NCBI RefSeq assembly: GCF_029227915.1
Contig: NC_079882.1
Location: 30,372,001 to 30,436,000, forward strand
Reading direction: 5' to 3'
DNA length: 64,000 bases
From: Hydractinia symbiolongicarpus
Taxonomy: Eukaryota > Cnidaria > Hydrozoa > Anthoathecata > Hydractiniidae
Positions 12,877 to 25,849 of this stretch are shown piece after piece. Positions within the stretch are counted from its first letter, which is position 1. Every line of letters begins with the position of its first letter. The translations under genes and the position numbers were made by a program. The notes under the pieces were generated by a model that saw only the letters and a list, made by a program, of their open reading frames with translations, was not told the origin of the DNA and did no database searches.

Positions 12877-13437
12877 TTTCTCTATTTCTTCAGCGCACGC
12901 TAACGGCTAGGATTTGTCCCACAGTAAAAAATGGCTTATTTATCTAAATTTTTAAATGAAGCGCCACCACAGCGGCCAATGTAATCGCTGAGTTCCAGCA
13001 ATCATGTCAAATTAAGAAGAATGTTATTTTTTGGAGTCCAATTAGGGGGTCAATTATCACATTTATAATGTCAAAGTCCGAAGTCAGTTCAATTAAGTCC
13101 CACAGTCAATCGTTCCATTGTTAAAAGCGATGCAACCTTGTAATGTCAGAAACATATCGCAAAATACATGTTGGTACGAGTATGTTGCGCAACCGTTGTA
13201 ACATAAACGCACTGATACCGCTAGAAAGTCAATGAAATGTAGTTTTTGAAACTGTCTCTATTTCTTCAGTGCGCGCTGACGGCAAGGATTGGTCCCACAG
13301 TAAAAAATGACTTACTTATCTACATTTTTTTATAAAGCGCTATCACAGCGCCCAGTGTAATCGTTGAGTTCAAGCAATCATGTCAAATTAAGAAGAATGT
13401 TATTTTTTGGAGTCCAATTGGGGGATCATTAATCACA

Positions 13438-14934
13438 TTTATAACGTCAAAGTCCAAAATCAGTTCAATTAAGTCCCACAGTCAATTGTTTCACTGTTAA
13501 ATGCCATGTAACCTGGTAATATGTAAAACATATCGGTTAACACATGTTGGTACGAATATGTGACGCAACCGTTGTACTTCAAGCGGACGGATACCGTTAG
13601 AAACTCAATGAAATGCATTTTTGAGACTGTCTCTATATCTTCAGCGCGAACTAACGGCCACGATTGGTCCCACAGTAAAAAATGACTTATTTAACTACAT
13701 TTTTAAATAAAGCCCTACCACAGCGCGCAGTGTAACCGTTGAGTTCAAGCAATCATGTAAAATTAAGAACAACGTTACTTCTTGGATTTCAATTGTTTCC
13801 TTTCTCACATTCATAAGGTCAAAGTCAAAAATCAGTTCAATTAAGTCCCACAGTGAGTCGTTTCACTGTTAAAAGCGATGCAGCCTTGTAATGTCAGAAA
13901 CATATCGCTTAATACATGTTGGTACGAATATGTTGCGCAACCGTTGTAACTCAAACGCACTGATACCGCTAGAAAGTCAATGAAATGTAGTTTTTGAAAC
14001 TGTCTCAAATTCTTCAGTGCGCCCTAACGGCAAGGATTGCTCCCACAGTAAAAAGTGACTTACTTATCTACATTTTTTTATAAAGCGCTATCACAGCGCC
14101 CAGTGTAATCATTGAGTTCAAGCAATCATGTCAAATTAAGAAGAATGTTATTTTTTGGAGTCCATTTGGGGGATCATTAATCACATTTATAACGTCAAAG
14201 TCCAAAATCAGTTCAATTAGGTCCCACAGTCAATTGTTTCACTGTTAAAAGCCATGCATCCTGGTAATATGTGAAACATATCGGTTAACACATGTTGGTA
14301 CGAATATGTGACGCAACCGTTGTACTTCAAGCGGACGGATACCGTTAGAAACTCAATGAAATGCATTTTTGAGACTGTCTCTATATCTTCAGCGCGAACT
14401 AACGGCTACGATTGGTCCCACAGTAAAAAATGACTTATTTAACTACATTTTTAAATAAAGCGCTACCACAGCGCGCAGTGTAACCGTTGAGTTCAAGCAA
14501 TCATGTAAAATTAAGAACAACGTTACTTCTTGGATTTCAATTGTTTCCTTTCTCACATTCATAAGGTCAAAGTCAAAAATCAGTTCAATTAAGTCCCACA
14601 GTGAGTCGTTTCACTGTTAAAAGCGATGCAACCTTGTAATGTCAGAAACATATCGCTTAATACATGTTGGTACGAATATGTTGCGCAACCGTTGTAACTC
14701 AAACGCACTGATACCGCTAGAAAGTCAATGAAATGTAGTTTTTGAAACTGTCTCTATTTCTTCAGTGCGCCCTAACGGCAAGGATTGCTCCCACAGTAAA
14801 AAGTGACTTACTTATCTACATTTTTTTATAAAGCGCTATCACAGCGCCCAGTGTAATCATTGAGTTCAAGCAATCATGTCAAATTAAGAAGAATGTTATT
14901 TTTTGGAGTCCATTTGGGGGATCATTAATCACAT
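13438..14934. repeat. Tandem dimer HOR, 748 bp, two copies
   Basis: A-type starts at 13438, 14186 and 14934 are 748 bp apart. The variants cagcgcgcagtgtaaccg (near 13724 and 14472), aacaacgttacttc and cccacagtgagtcg occur in both copies. The same variants recur near 18211 and 20828, so this subtype is also dispersed in zone I. Confidence 0.85.
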
Positions 14935-17300
14935 TTATAACGTCAAAGTCCAAAATCAGTTCAATTAGGTCCCACAGTCAATTGTTTCAATGTTAAAAGC
15001 CATGCAACCTGGTAATATGTGAAACATATCGGTTAAGAAATGTTGGTACGAATATGTGACGCAACCGTTGTACTTCAAGCGGACGGATACCGTTAGAAAC
15101 TCAATGAAATGCATTTTTGAGACTGGCTCTATATCTTCAGCGCGAACTAACGGCTAGGATTAATCCCACAGTAAAAAATGACTTTTTTAACTACATTTTT
15201 AAATAAAGCGCTACCACAGCGCCCAGTGTAATCGTTGAGTTCAAGCAATCATGTAAAATTAAGAAGAATGTTACTTCTTGGATTTCAATTGTTTCCTTTC
15301 TCACATTCATAAGGTCAAAGTCAAAAAGCAGTTCAATTAAAACCCACAGTCAATCGTTTCACTGTTAAAAGAGATGAAACGTAGTAACATCACAAGCACA
15401 TCGCTAAGTACATGTTGGTACGAATATGTGACGCAGCAGTTATAAGTCAAACGGACTGATACCGTTATAAAGTTAATGAAATCTAGTTTTTGAAACTTTC
15501 TCTATTTCTTCAGCGCACGCTAACAGCTAGGATTTGTCCCACAATTAAAAATGACTTATTTATCTAAATTTTTAAATGAAGCGCTACCACAGCGCCCAGT
15601 GTAATCGTTGAGTTCAAGCAATCATGTAAAATTAAGAACAATGTTACTTCTTGGATTTCAATTGTTTCCTTTCTCACATTCATAAGGTCAAAGTCAAAAA
15701 TCAGTTCAATTAAGTACCACAGTCAGTCGTTTCACTGTTAAAAGCGATGCAACCTTGTAATGTCAGAAACATATCGCTAAATACATGTTGGTACGAATAT
15801 GTTGCGCAAACGTTGTAACTCAAACGCACTGATACCGCTAGAAAGTCAATGAAATGTAGTTTTTGAAACTGTCTCTATTTCTTCAGTGCGCCCTAACGGC
15901 AAGGATTGCTCCCACAGAAAAAAATGACTTACTTATCTACATTTTTTTATAAAGCGCTATCACAGCGCCCAGTGTAATCGTTGAGTTCAAGCAATCATGT
16001 CAAATTAAGAAGAATGTTATTTTTTGGAGTCCATTTGGGGGATCATTAATCACATTTATAACGTCAAAGTCCAAAATCAGTTCAATTAGGTCCCACAGTC
16101 AATTGTTTCAATGTTAAAAGCCATGCAACCTGGTAATATGTGAAACATATCGGTTAAGACATGTTGGTACGAATATGTGACGCAACCGTTGTACTTCAAG
16201 CGGACGGATACCGTTAGAAACTCAATGAAATGCATTTTTGAGACTGGCTCTATATCTTCAGCGCGAACTAACGGCTAGGATTAATCCCACAGTAAAAAAT
16301 GACTTTTTTAACTACATTTTTAAATAAAGCGCTACCACAGCGCCTAGTGTAATCGTTGAGTTCAAGCAATCATGTAAAATTAAGAAGAATGTTACTTCTT
16401 GGATTTCAATTGTTTCCTTTCTCACATTCATAAGGTCAAAGTCAAAAAGCAGTTTAATTAAGTCCCACAGTCAATCGTTTCACTGTTAAAAGAGATGAAA
16501 CGTAGTAACATCACAAGCACATCGCTAAGTACATGTTGGTACGAATATGTGACGCAGCAGTTATAAGTCAAACGGACTGATACCGTTATAAAGTTAATGA
16601 AATCTAGTTTTTGAAACTTTCTCTATTTCTTCAGCGCACGCTAACGGCTAGGATTTGTCCCACAATTAAAAATGACTTATTTATCTAAATTTTTAAATGA
16701 AGCGCTACCACAGCGCCCAGTGTAATCGTTGAGTTCAAGCAATCATGTAAAATTAAGAACAATGTTACTTCTTGGATTTCAATTGTTTCCTTTCTCACAT
16801 TCATAAGGTCAAAGTCAAAAATCAGTTCAATTAAGTACCACAGTCAGTCGTTTCACTGTTAAAAGCGATGCAACCTTGTAATGTCAGAAACATATCGCTA
16901 AATACATGTTGGTACGAATATGTTGCGCAAACGTTGTAACTGAAACGCACTGATACCGCTAGAAAGTCAATGAAATGTAGTTTTTGAAACTGTCTCTATT
17001 TCTTCAGTGCGCCCTAACGGCAAGGATTGCTCCCACAGTAAAAAATGACTTACTTATCTACATTTTTTTATAAAGCGCTATCACAGCGCCCAGTGTAATC
17101 GTTGAGTTCAAGCAATCATGTCAAATTAAGAAGAATGTTATTTTTTGGAGTCCATTTGGGGGATCATTAATCACATTTATAACGTCAAAGTCCAAAATCA
17201 GTTCAATTAGGTCCCACAGTCAATTGTTTCAATGTTAAAAGCCATGCAACCTGGTAATATGTGAAACATATCGGTTAAGACATGTTGGTACGAATATGTG
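14700..17300. repeat. Tandem trimer HOR, 1121 bp, more than two copies
   Basis: A-type starts at 14934, 16055 and 17176 are 1121 bp apart. The string tataagtcaaacggactg recurs at 15441 and 16562, together with gaaatctag and gagactggctctat. The unit is closely related to the three-monomer sub-blocks at 4838-5958 and 7452-8572. Similarity falls near 17366, where the third copy reads gagactgtctctat. Confidence 0.88.
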
Positions 17301-20300
17301 ACGTAACCGTTGTACTTCAAGCGGACGGATACCGTTAGAAACTCAATGAAATGCATTTTTGAGACTGTCTCTATATCTTCAGCGCGAACTAACGGCTAGG
17401 ATTGGTCCCACAGTAAAAAATGACTTACTTAAATACATTTTTAAATAAAGCGCTACCACAGCGCCCAGTGTAATCGTCGAGTTCAAGCAATCATGTAAAA
17501 TTAAGAACAATGTTACTTCTTGGATTTCAATTGTTTCCTTTCTCACATTCATAAGGTCAAAGTCAAAAATCAGTTCAATTAAGTCCCACAGGCAGTCGTT
17601 TCACAGTTAAAAACGATGCAACCTTGTAATGTCAGAAACATATCGCTAAATACATGTTGGTACGAATATGTTGCGCAACCGTTGTAACTCAAACGCACTG
17701 ATACCGCTAGAAAGTCAATGAAATGTAGTTTTTGAAACTGTCTCTATTTCTTCAGCGCGCGCTAACGGCTAGGATTGGTCCCACAGTAAAAAATGACTTA
17801 CTTATCTACATTTTTTTATAAAGCGCTATCACAGCGCACAGTGTAATCGTTGAGTTCAAGCAATCATGTCAAATTAAGAAGAATGTTATTTTTTGGAGTC
17901 CAATTGGGGGATCATTAATCACATTTATAACGTCAAAGTCCACAATCAGTTCAATTAAGTCCCACAGTCAATTGTTTCACTGTTAAAAGCCATGTAACCT
18001 GGTAATATGTGAAACATATCGGTTAACACATGTTGGTACGAATATGTGACGCAACCGTTGTACTTCAAGCGGACGGATACCGTTAGAAACTCAATGAAAT
18101 GCATTTTTGAGACTGTCTCTATATCTTCAGCGCGAACTAACGGCTACGATTGGTCCCACAGTAAAAAATGACTTATTTAACTACATTTTTAAATAAAGCG
18201 CTACCACAGCGCGCAGTGTAACCGTTGAGTTCAAGCAATCATGTAAAATTAAGAACAATGTTACTTCTTGGATTTCAATTGTTTCCTTTCTCACATTCAT
18301 AAGGTCAAAGTCAAAAATCAGTTCAATTAAGTCCCACAGTGAGTCGTTTCACTGTTAAAAGCGATGCAACCTTGTAATGTCAGAAACATATCGCTAAATA
18401 CATGTTGGTACGAATATGTTTCGCAACCGTTGTAACTCAAACGCACTGATACCGCTAGAAAGTCAATGAAATTTAGTTTTTGAAACTGTCTCTATTTCTT
18501 CAGTGCGCGCTAACGGCTAGGTTTGTTCCCACAGTAAAAAATGACTTATTTAACTATATTTTTAAATAAAGCGCTACCGCAGCGCCCAGTGTAATCGTTG
18601 AGTTCAAGCAATCATGTAAAATTAAGAAGACAGTTACTTCTTGGATTTCAATTGTTTCCTTTCTCACATTCATAAGGTCAAAGTCAAAAAGCAGTTCAAT
18701 TAAGTCCCACAGTCAATCGTTTCACTGTTCAAAGCGATGAAACCTTGTAATATCTGAAACATATCGCTAAATACATGTTGGCACGAATATGTGACGCAAC
18801 CGTTGTGACTCAAACGGACTGATACCGCTAGAAACTCAATGAAATGTAGGTTTTAAAACTGTCTCTATATCTTCAGCGCGTGCTAACGGCTAGGATTGGT
18901 CCCACAGTAAATAATGACAAAATTATCTAAATTTTTAAATGAAGCGCTACTACAGCGCCCCGTGTAATCGCTGAGATCCAGTAATCATGTCAAATTAAGA
19001 AGAATGTTTTTTCTTGGAGTCCAATTGTCTCATTTATCACATTTAGAAGGTCAAAGTCAAAAATTAGTTCAATTAAGTCCCACAGTCAATCGTTTCACTG
19101 TTCAAAGCGATGAAACCTTGTAATATCAGAAACATATTGCTAAGTACATGTTGGTACGAATATATTGTGCAACCGTTGTAACTCAAACGCACTGATACCG
19201 CTAGAAAGTCAATGAAATGTAGCTTTTGAAACTGTCTCTATTTCTTCAGTGCGCGCAAACGGCAAGGATTGCTCCCACAGTAAAAAATGACTTATTTATT
19301 TACATTTTTAAATGAAGCGCTATCACAGCGCCCAGTGTAATCGTTGAGTTCAAGCAATCATGTCAAATTAAGAAGAATGTTATTTTTTGGAGTCCATTTG
19401 GGGGATCATTAATCACATTTATAACGTCAAAGTCCAAAATTAGTTTAATTAAGTCCCACAGTCAATTGTTTCACTGTTAAAAGCCATGCAACCTGGTAAT
19501 ATGTGAAACATATCGGTTAAGACATGTTGGTACGAATATGTGACGCAACCGTTATACTTCAAGCGGACGGATACCGTTAGAAACTCAATGAAATGCATTT
19601 TTGAGACTGTCTCTATATCTTCAGCGCGAACTAACGGCTAGGATTGGTCCCACAGTAAAAAATGACTTTTTTAACTACATTTTTAAATAAAGCGCTACCA
19701 CAGCGCCCAGTGTAATCGTTGAGTTCAAGCAATCATGTAAAATTAAGAACAATGTTACTTCTTGGATTTCAATTGTTTCCTTTCTCACATTCATAAGGTC
19801 AAAGTCAAAAATCAGTTCAATTAAGTCCCACAGTCAATCGTTTCACTATTAAAAGAGATGAAACGTAGTAACATCACAAGCACATCGCTAAGTACATGTT
19901 GGTACGAATATGTGACGCAGCAGTTGTAAGTCAAACGGACTGATACCGTTATAAAGTTAATGAAATGTAGTTTTTGAAACTTTCTCTATTTCTTCAGCGC
20001 ACACTAACGGCTAGGATTTGTCCCACAGTAAAAAATGACTTATTTATCTAAATTTTTAAATGAAGCGCCACCACGGCGCCCAATGTAATCGCTGAGTTCC
20101 AGCAATCATGTCAAATTAAGAAGAATGTTTTTTTTTGGAGTCCAATTAGGGGGTCAATTATCACATTTATAATGTCAAAGTCCAAAGTCAGTTCAATTAA
20201 GTCCCACAGTCAATCGTTCCATTGTTGAAAGCGATGCAACCTTGTAATGTCAGAAACATATCGCAAATTACATGTTGGTACGAGTATGTTGCGCAACCGT

Positions 20301-20969
20301 TGTAACATAAACGCACTGATACTGCTAGAAAGTCAATGAAATGTAGTTTTTGAAACTGTCTCTATTTCTTCAGTGCGCGCTAACGGCAAGGATTGGTCCC
20401 ACAGTAAAAAATGACTTACTTATATACATTTTTTTATAAAGCGCTATCACAGCGCCCAGTGTAATCGTTGAGTTCAAGCAATCATGTCAAATTAAGAAGA
20501 ATGTTATTTTTTGGAGTCCAATTGGGGGATCATTAATCACATTTATAACGTCAAAGTCCAAAATCAGTTCAATTAAGTCCAACAGTCAATTGTTTCACTG
20601 TTAAAAGCCATGTAACCTGGTAATATGTGAAACATATCGGTTAACACATGTTGGTACGAATATGTGACGCAACCGTTGTACTTCAAGCGGACGGATACCG
20701 TTAGAAACTCAATGAAATGCATTTTTGAGACCGTCTCTATATCTTCAGCGCGAACTAACGGCTACGATTGGTCCCACAGTAAAAAATGACTTATTTAACT
20801 ACATTTTTAAATAAAGCGCTACCACAGCGCGCAGTGTAACCGTTGAGTTCAAGCAATCATGTAAAATTAAGAACAATGTTACTTCTTGGATTTCAATTGT
20901 TTCCTTTCTCACATTCATAAGGTCAAAGTCAAAAATCAGTTCAATTAAGTCCCACAGTGAGTCGTTTCA

Positions 20970-22640
20970 CTGTTCAAAGCGATGAAACCTTGTAATATCA
21001 GAAACATATCGCTAAATACATGTTGGTACGAATATATTGCGCAACCGTTGTAACTCAAACGCACTGATACCGCTAGAAAGTCAATGAAATTTAGTTTTTG
21101 AAACTGTCTCCATTTCTTCAGTGCGCGCTAACGGCTAGGATTGTTCCCACAGTAAAAAATGACTTATTTAACTACATTTTTAAATAAAGCGCTACCGCAG
21201 CGCCCAGTGTAATCGTTGAGTTCAAGCAATCATGTAAAATTAAGAAGACAGTTACTTCTTGGATTTCAATTGTTTCCTTTCTCACATTCATAAGGTCAAA
21301 GTCAAAAAGCAGTTCAATTAAGTCCCACAGTCAATCGTTTCACTGTTCAAAGCGATGAAACCTTGTAATATCTGAAACATATCGCTAAATACATGTTGGC
21401 ACGAATATGTGACGCAACCGTTGTGACTCAAACGGACTGATACCGCTAGAAACTCAATGAAATGTAGGTTTTAAAACTGTCTCTATATCTTCAGCGCGTG
21501 CTAACGGCTAGGATTGGTCCCACAGTAAATAATGACAAAATTATCTAAATTTTTAAATGAAGCGCTACTACAGCGCCCCGTGTAATCGCTGAGATCCAGT
21601 AATCATGTCAAATTAAGAAGAATGTTTTTTCTTGGAGTCCAATTGTCTCATTTATCACATTTAGAAGGTCAAAGTCAAAAATCAGTTCAATTAAGTCCCA
21701 CAGTCAATCGTTTCACTGTTCAAAGCGATGAAACCTTGTAATATCAGAAACATATCGCTAAATACATGTTGGTACGAATATATTGCGCAACCGTTGTAAC
21801 TCAAACGCACTGATACCGCTAGAAAGTCAATGAAATTTAGTTTTTGAAACTGTCTCTATTTCTTCAGTGCGCGCTAACGGCTAGGATTGTTCCCACAGTA
21901 AAAAATGACTTATTTAACTACATTTTTAAATAAAGCGCTACCGCAGCGCCCAGTGTAATCGTTGAGTTCAAGCAATCATGTAAAATTAAGAAGACAGTTA
22001 CTTCTTGGATTTCAATTGTTTCCTTTCTCACATTCATAAGGTCAAAGTCAAAAAGCAGTTCAATTAAGTCCCACAGTCAATCGTTTCACTGTTCAAAGCG
22101 ATGAAACCTTGTAATATCTGAAACATATCGCTAAATACATGTTGGCACGAATATGTGACGCAACCGTTGTGACTCAAACGGACTGATACCGCTAGAAACT
22201 CAATGAAATGTAGGTTTTAAAACTGTCTCTATATCTTCAGCGCGTGCTAACGGCTAGGATTGGTCCCACAGTAAATAATGACAAAATTATCTAAATTTTT
22301 AAATGAAGCGCTACTACAGCGCCCCGTGTAATCGCTGAGATCCAGTAATCATGTCAAATTAAGAAGAATGTTTTTTCTTGGAGTCCAATTGTCTCATTTA
22401 TCACATTTAGAAGGTCAAAGTCAAAAATCAGTTCAATTAAGTCCCACAGTCAATCGTTTCACTGTTCAAAGCGATGAAACCTTGTAATATCAGAAACATA
22501 TCGCTAAATACATGTTGGTACGAATATATTGCGCAACCGTTGTAACTCAAACGCACTGATACCGCTAGAAAGTCAATGAAATTTAGTTTTTGAAACTGTC
22601 TCTATTTCTTCAGTGCGCGCTAACGGCAAGGATTGCTGCC
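20970..22640. repeat. Near-identical X-Y dimer HOR, 746 bp, about 2.2 copies
   Basis: The string gttcaaagcgatgaaacc recurs at about 20972, 21718 and 22463, and gctaccgcag at 21191 and 21937. Over the 746-bp unit I see hardly any differences (one is tctccatttc against tctctatttc). This makes it among the most homogeneous, and so probably most recently amplified, stretches in the window. Confidence 0.88.
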
Positions 22641-25600
22641 ACAGTAAAAAATGACTTACTTATCTACATTTTTTTATAAAGAGCTATCACAGTGCCAGGT
22701 GTAATCGTTGAGTTCAAGCAATCATGTCAAATTAAGAAGAATGTTATTTTTTGGATTTCAATTGTTTCCTTTCCAACATTCATAAGGTCAAAGTCAAAAA
22801 TCAGTTCAATCAAGTCCCACAGTCAATCGTTTCACTGTTAAAAGCGCTGAAACGTAGTAACATCACAAGCATATCGCTAAGTACATGTTGGTACGAATAT
22901 GTTGCGCAACAGTTGTAACTCAAACGCACTGATACCGCTAGAAAGTCAATGAAATGTAGCTTTTGAAACTGTCTCTATTTCTTCAGTGCGCGCTAACGGC
23001 AAGGATTGCTCCCACAGTAAAAAATGACTTATTTATTTACATTTTTAAATGAAGCGCTACCACAGCGCCCAGTGTAATCGCTGAGTTCCAGCAACCATGT
23101 CAGATTAAGAAGAATGCAATTTCTTGGAGTCCAAATATCTCATTTATTACATTTGTAAGGTCGCAGTCAAAAATCAGTTCAGTTAAGTCCCACAGTCAAT
23201 CGTTTCACTGTTCAAAGCGATGAAACCTTGTAATATCTGAAACATATCGCTAAATACATGTTGGCACGAATATGTGACGCAACCGTTGTGACTCAAACGG
23301 ACTGATACCGCTAGAAACTCAATGAAATGTAGGTTTTAAAACTGTCTCTATATCTTCAGCGCGTGCTAACGGCTAGGATTGGTCCCACAGTAAATAATGA
23401 CAAAATTATCTAAATTTTTAAATGAAGCGCTACTACAGCGCCCCGTGTAATCGCTGAGATCCAGTAATCATGTCAAATTAAGAAGAATGTTTTTTCTTGG
23501 AGTCCAATTGTCTCATTTATCACATTTAGAAGGTCAAAGTCAAAAATCAGTTCAATTAAGTCCCACAGTCAATCGTTTCACTGTTCAAAGCGATGAAACC
23601 TTGTAATATCAGAAACATATCGCTAAATACATGTTGGTACGAATATATTGCGCAACCGTTGTAACTCAAACGCACTGATACCGCTAGAAAGTCAATGAAA
23701 TTTAGTTTTTGAAACTGTCTCTATTTCTTCAGTGCGCGCTAACGGCTAGGATTGTTCCCACAGTAAAAAATGACTTATTTAACTACATTTTTAAATAAAG
23801 CGCTACCGCAGCGCCCAGTGTAATCGTTGAGTTCAAGCAATCATGTAAAATTAAGAAGACAGTTACTTCTTGGATTTCAATTGTTTCCTTTCTCACATTC
23901 ATAAGGTCAAAGTCAAAAAGCAGTTCAATTAAGTCCCACAGTCAATCGTTTCACTGTTCAAAGCGATGAAACCTTGTAATATCAGAAACATATCGCTAAA
24001 TACATGTTGGTACGAATATATTGCGCAACCGTTGTAACTCAAACGCACTGATACCGCTAGAAAGTCAATGAAATTTAGTTTTTGAAACTGTCTCCATTTC
24101 TTCAGTGCGCGCTAACGGCTAGGATTGTTCCCACAGTAAAAAATGACTTATTTAACTACATTTTTAAATAAAGCGCTACCGCAGCGCCCAGTGTAATCGT
24201 TGAGTTCAAGCAATCATGTAAAATTAAGAAGACAGTTACTTCTTGGATTTCAATTGTTTCCTTTCTCACATTCATAAGGTCAAAGTCAAAAAGCAGTTCA
24301 ATTAAGTCCCACAGTCAATCGTTTCACTGTTCAAAGCGATGAAACCTTGTAATATCTGAAACATATCGCTAAATACATGTTGGCACGAATATGTGACGCA
24401 ACCGTTGTGACTCAAACGGACTGATACCGCTAGAAACTCAATGAAATGTAGGTTTTAAAACTGTCTCTATATCTTCAGCGCGTGCTAACGGCTAGGATTG
24501 GTCCCACAGTAAATAATGACAAAATTATCTACATTTTTTTATAAAGAGCTATCACAGTGCCAGGTGTAATCGTTGAGTTCAAGCAATCATGTCAAATTAA
24601 GAAGAATGTTATTTTTTGGATTTCAATTGTTTCCTTTCCAACATTCATAAGGTCAAAGTCAAAAATCAGTTCAATTAAGTCCCACAGTCAATCGTTTCAC
24701 TGTTAAAAGCGCTGAAACGTAGTAACATCACAAGCATATCGCTAAGTACATGTTGGTACGAATATGTTGCGCAACAGTTGTAACTCAAACGCACTGATAC
24801 CGCTAGAAAGTCAATGAAATGTAGCTTTTGAAACTGTCTCTATTTCTTCAGTGCGCGCTAACGGCAAGGATTGCTCCCACAGTAAAAAATGACTTATTTA
24901 TTTACATTTTTAAATGAAGCGCTACCACAGCGCCCAGTGTAATCGCTGAGTTCCAGCAACCATGTCAGATTAAGAAAAATGCAATTTCTTGGAGTCCAAT
25001 TATCTCATTTATTACATTTGTAAGGTCGCAGTCAAAAATCAGTTCAGTTAAGTCCCACAGTCAATCGTTTCACTGTTCAAAGCGATGAAACCTTGTAATA
25101 TCTGAAACATATCGCTAAATACATGTTGGCACGAATATGTGACGCAACCGTTGTGACTCAAACGGACTGATACCGCTAGAAACTCAATGAAATGTAGGTT
25201 TTAAAACTGTCTCTATATCTTCAGCGCGTGCTAACGGCTAGGATTGGTCCCACAGTAAATAATGACAAAATTATCTAAATTTTTAAATTAAGCGCTACTA
25301 CAGCGCCCCGTGTAATCGCTGAGATCCAGTAATCATGTCAAATTAAGAAGAATGTTTTTTCTTGGAGTCCAATTGTCTCATTTATCACATTTAGAAGGTC
25401 AAAGTCAAAAATCAGTTCAATTAAGTCCCACAGTCAATCGTTTCACTGTTCAAAGCGATGAAACCTTGTAATATCAGAAACATATCGCTAAATACATGTT
25501 GGTACGAATATATTGCGCATCCGTTGTAACTCAAACGCACTGATACCGCTAGAAAGTCAATGAAATTTAGTTTTTGAAACTGTCTCTATTTCTTCAGTGC

Positions 25601-25849
25601 GCGCTAACGGCTAGGATTGTTCCCACAGTAAAAAATGACTTATTTAACTACATTTTTAAATAAAGCGCTACCGCAGCGCCCAGTGTAATCGTTGAGTTCA
25701 AGCAATCATGTAAAATTAAGAAGACAGTTACTTCTTGGATTTCAATTGTTTCCTTTCTCACATTCATAAGGTCAAAGTCAAAAAGCAGTTCAATTAAGTC
25801 CCACAGTCAATCGTTTCACTGTTCAAAGCGATGAAACCTTGTAATATCA

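Larger units (their letters stand above)
1..20960. repeat. Satellite array zone I: 373-bp monomers in A-type-paced higher-order repeats
   Basis: About 56 uninterrupted head-to-tail monomers. An A-type monomer, recognised by tttataacgtcaaag followed by gccatg and ctggtaatatgtg, starts at 1, 1123, 1871, 3368, 4838, 5959, 7452, 8573, 11191, 12313, 13438, 14186, 14934, 16055, 17176, 17924, 19418 and 20542. These intervals equal 3, 2, 4, 4, 3, 4, 3, 7, 3, 3, 2, 2, 3, 3, 2, 4 and 3 monomers, so the zone is a mosaic of related dimer, trimer and tetramer HORs. A second marker monomer carries gggggtcaattatcac and cgccaccacagcg (for example near 2516, 9965, 10714 and 12960). Corresponding HOR copies look only a few percent different by eye, while neighbouring monomers differ more. 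No gene is embedded in it. The left edge is cut by the window. Confidence 0.97.
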
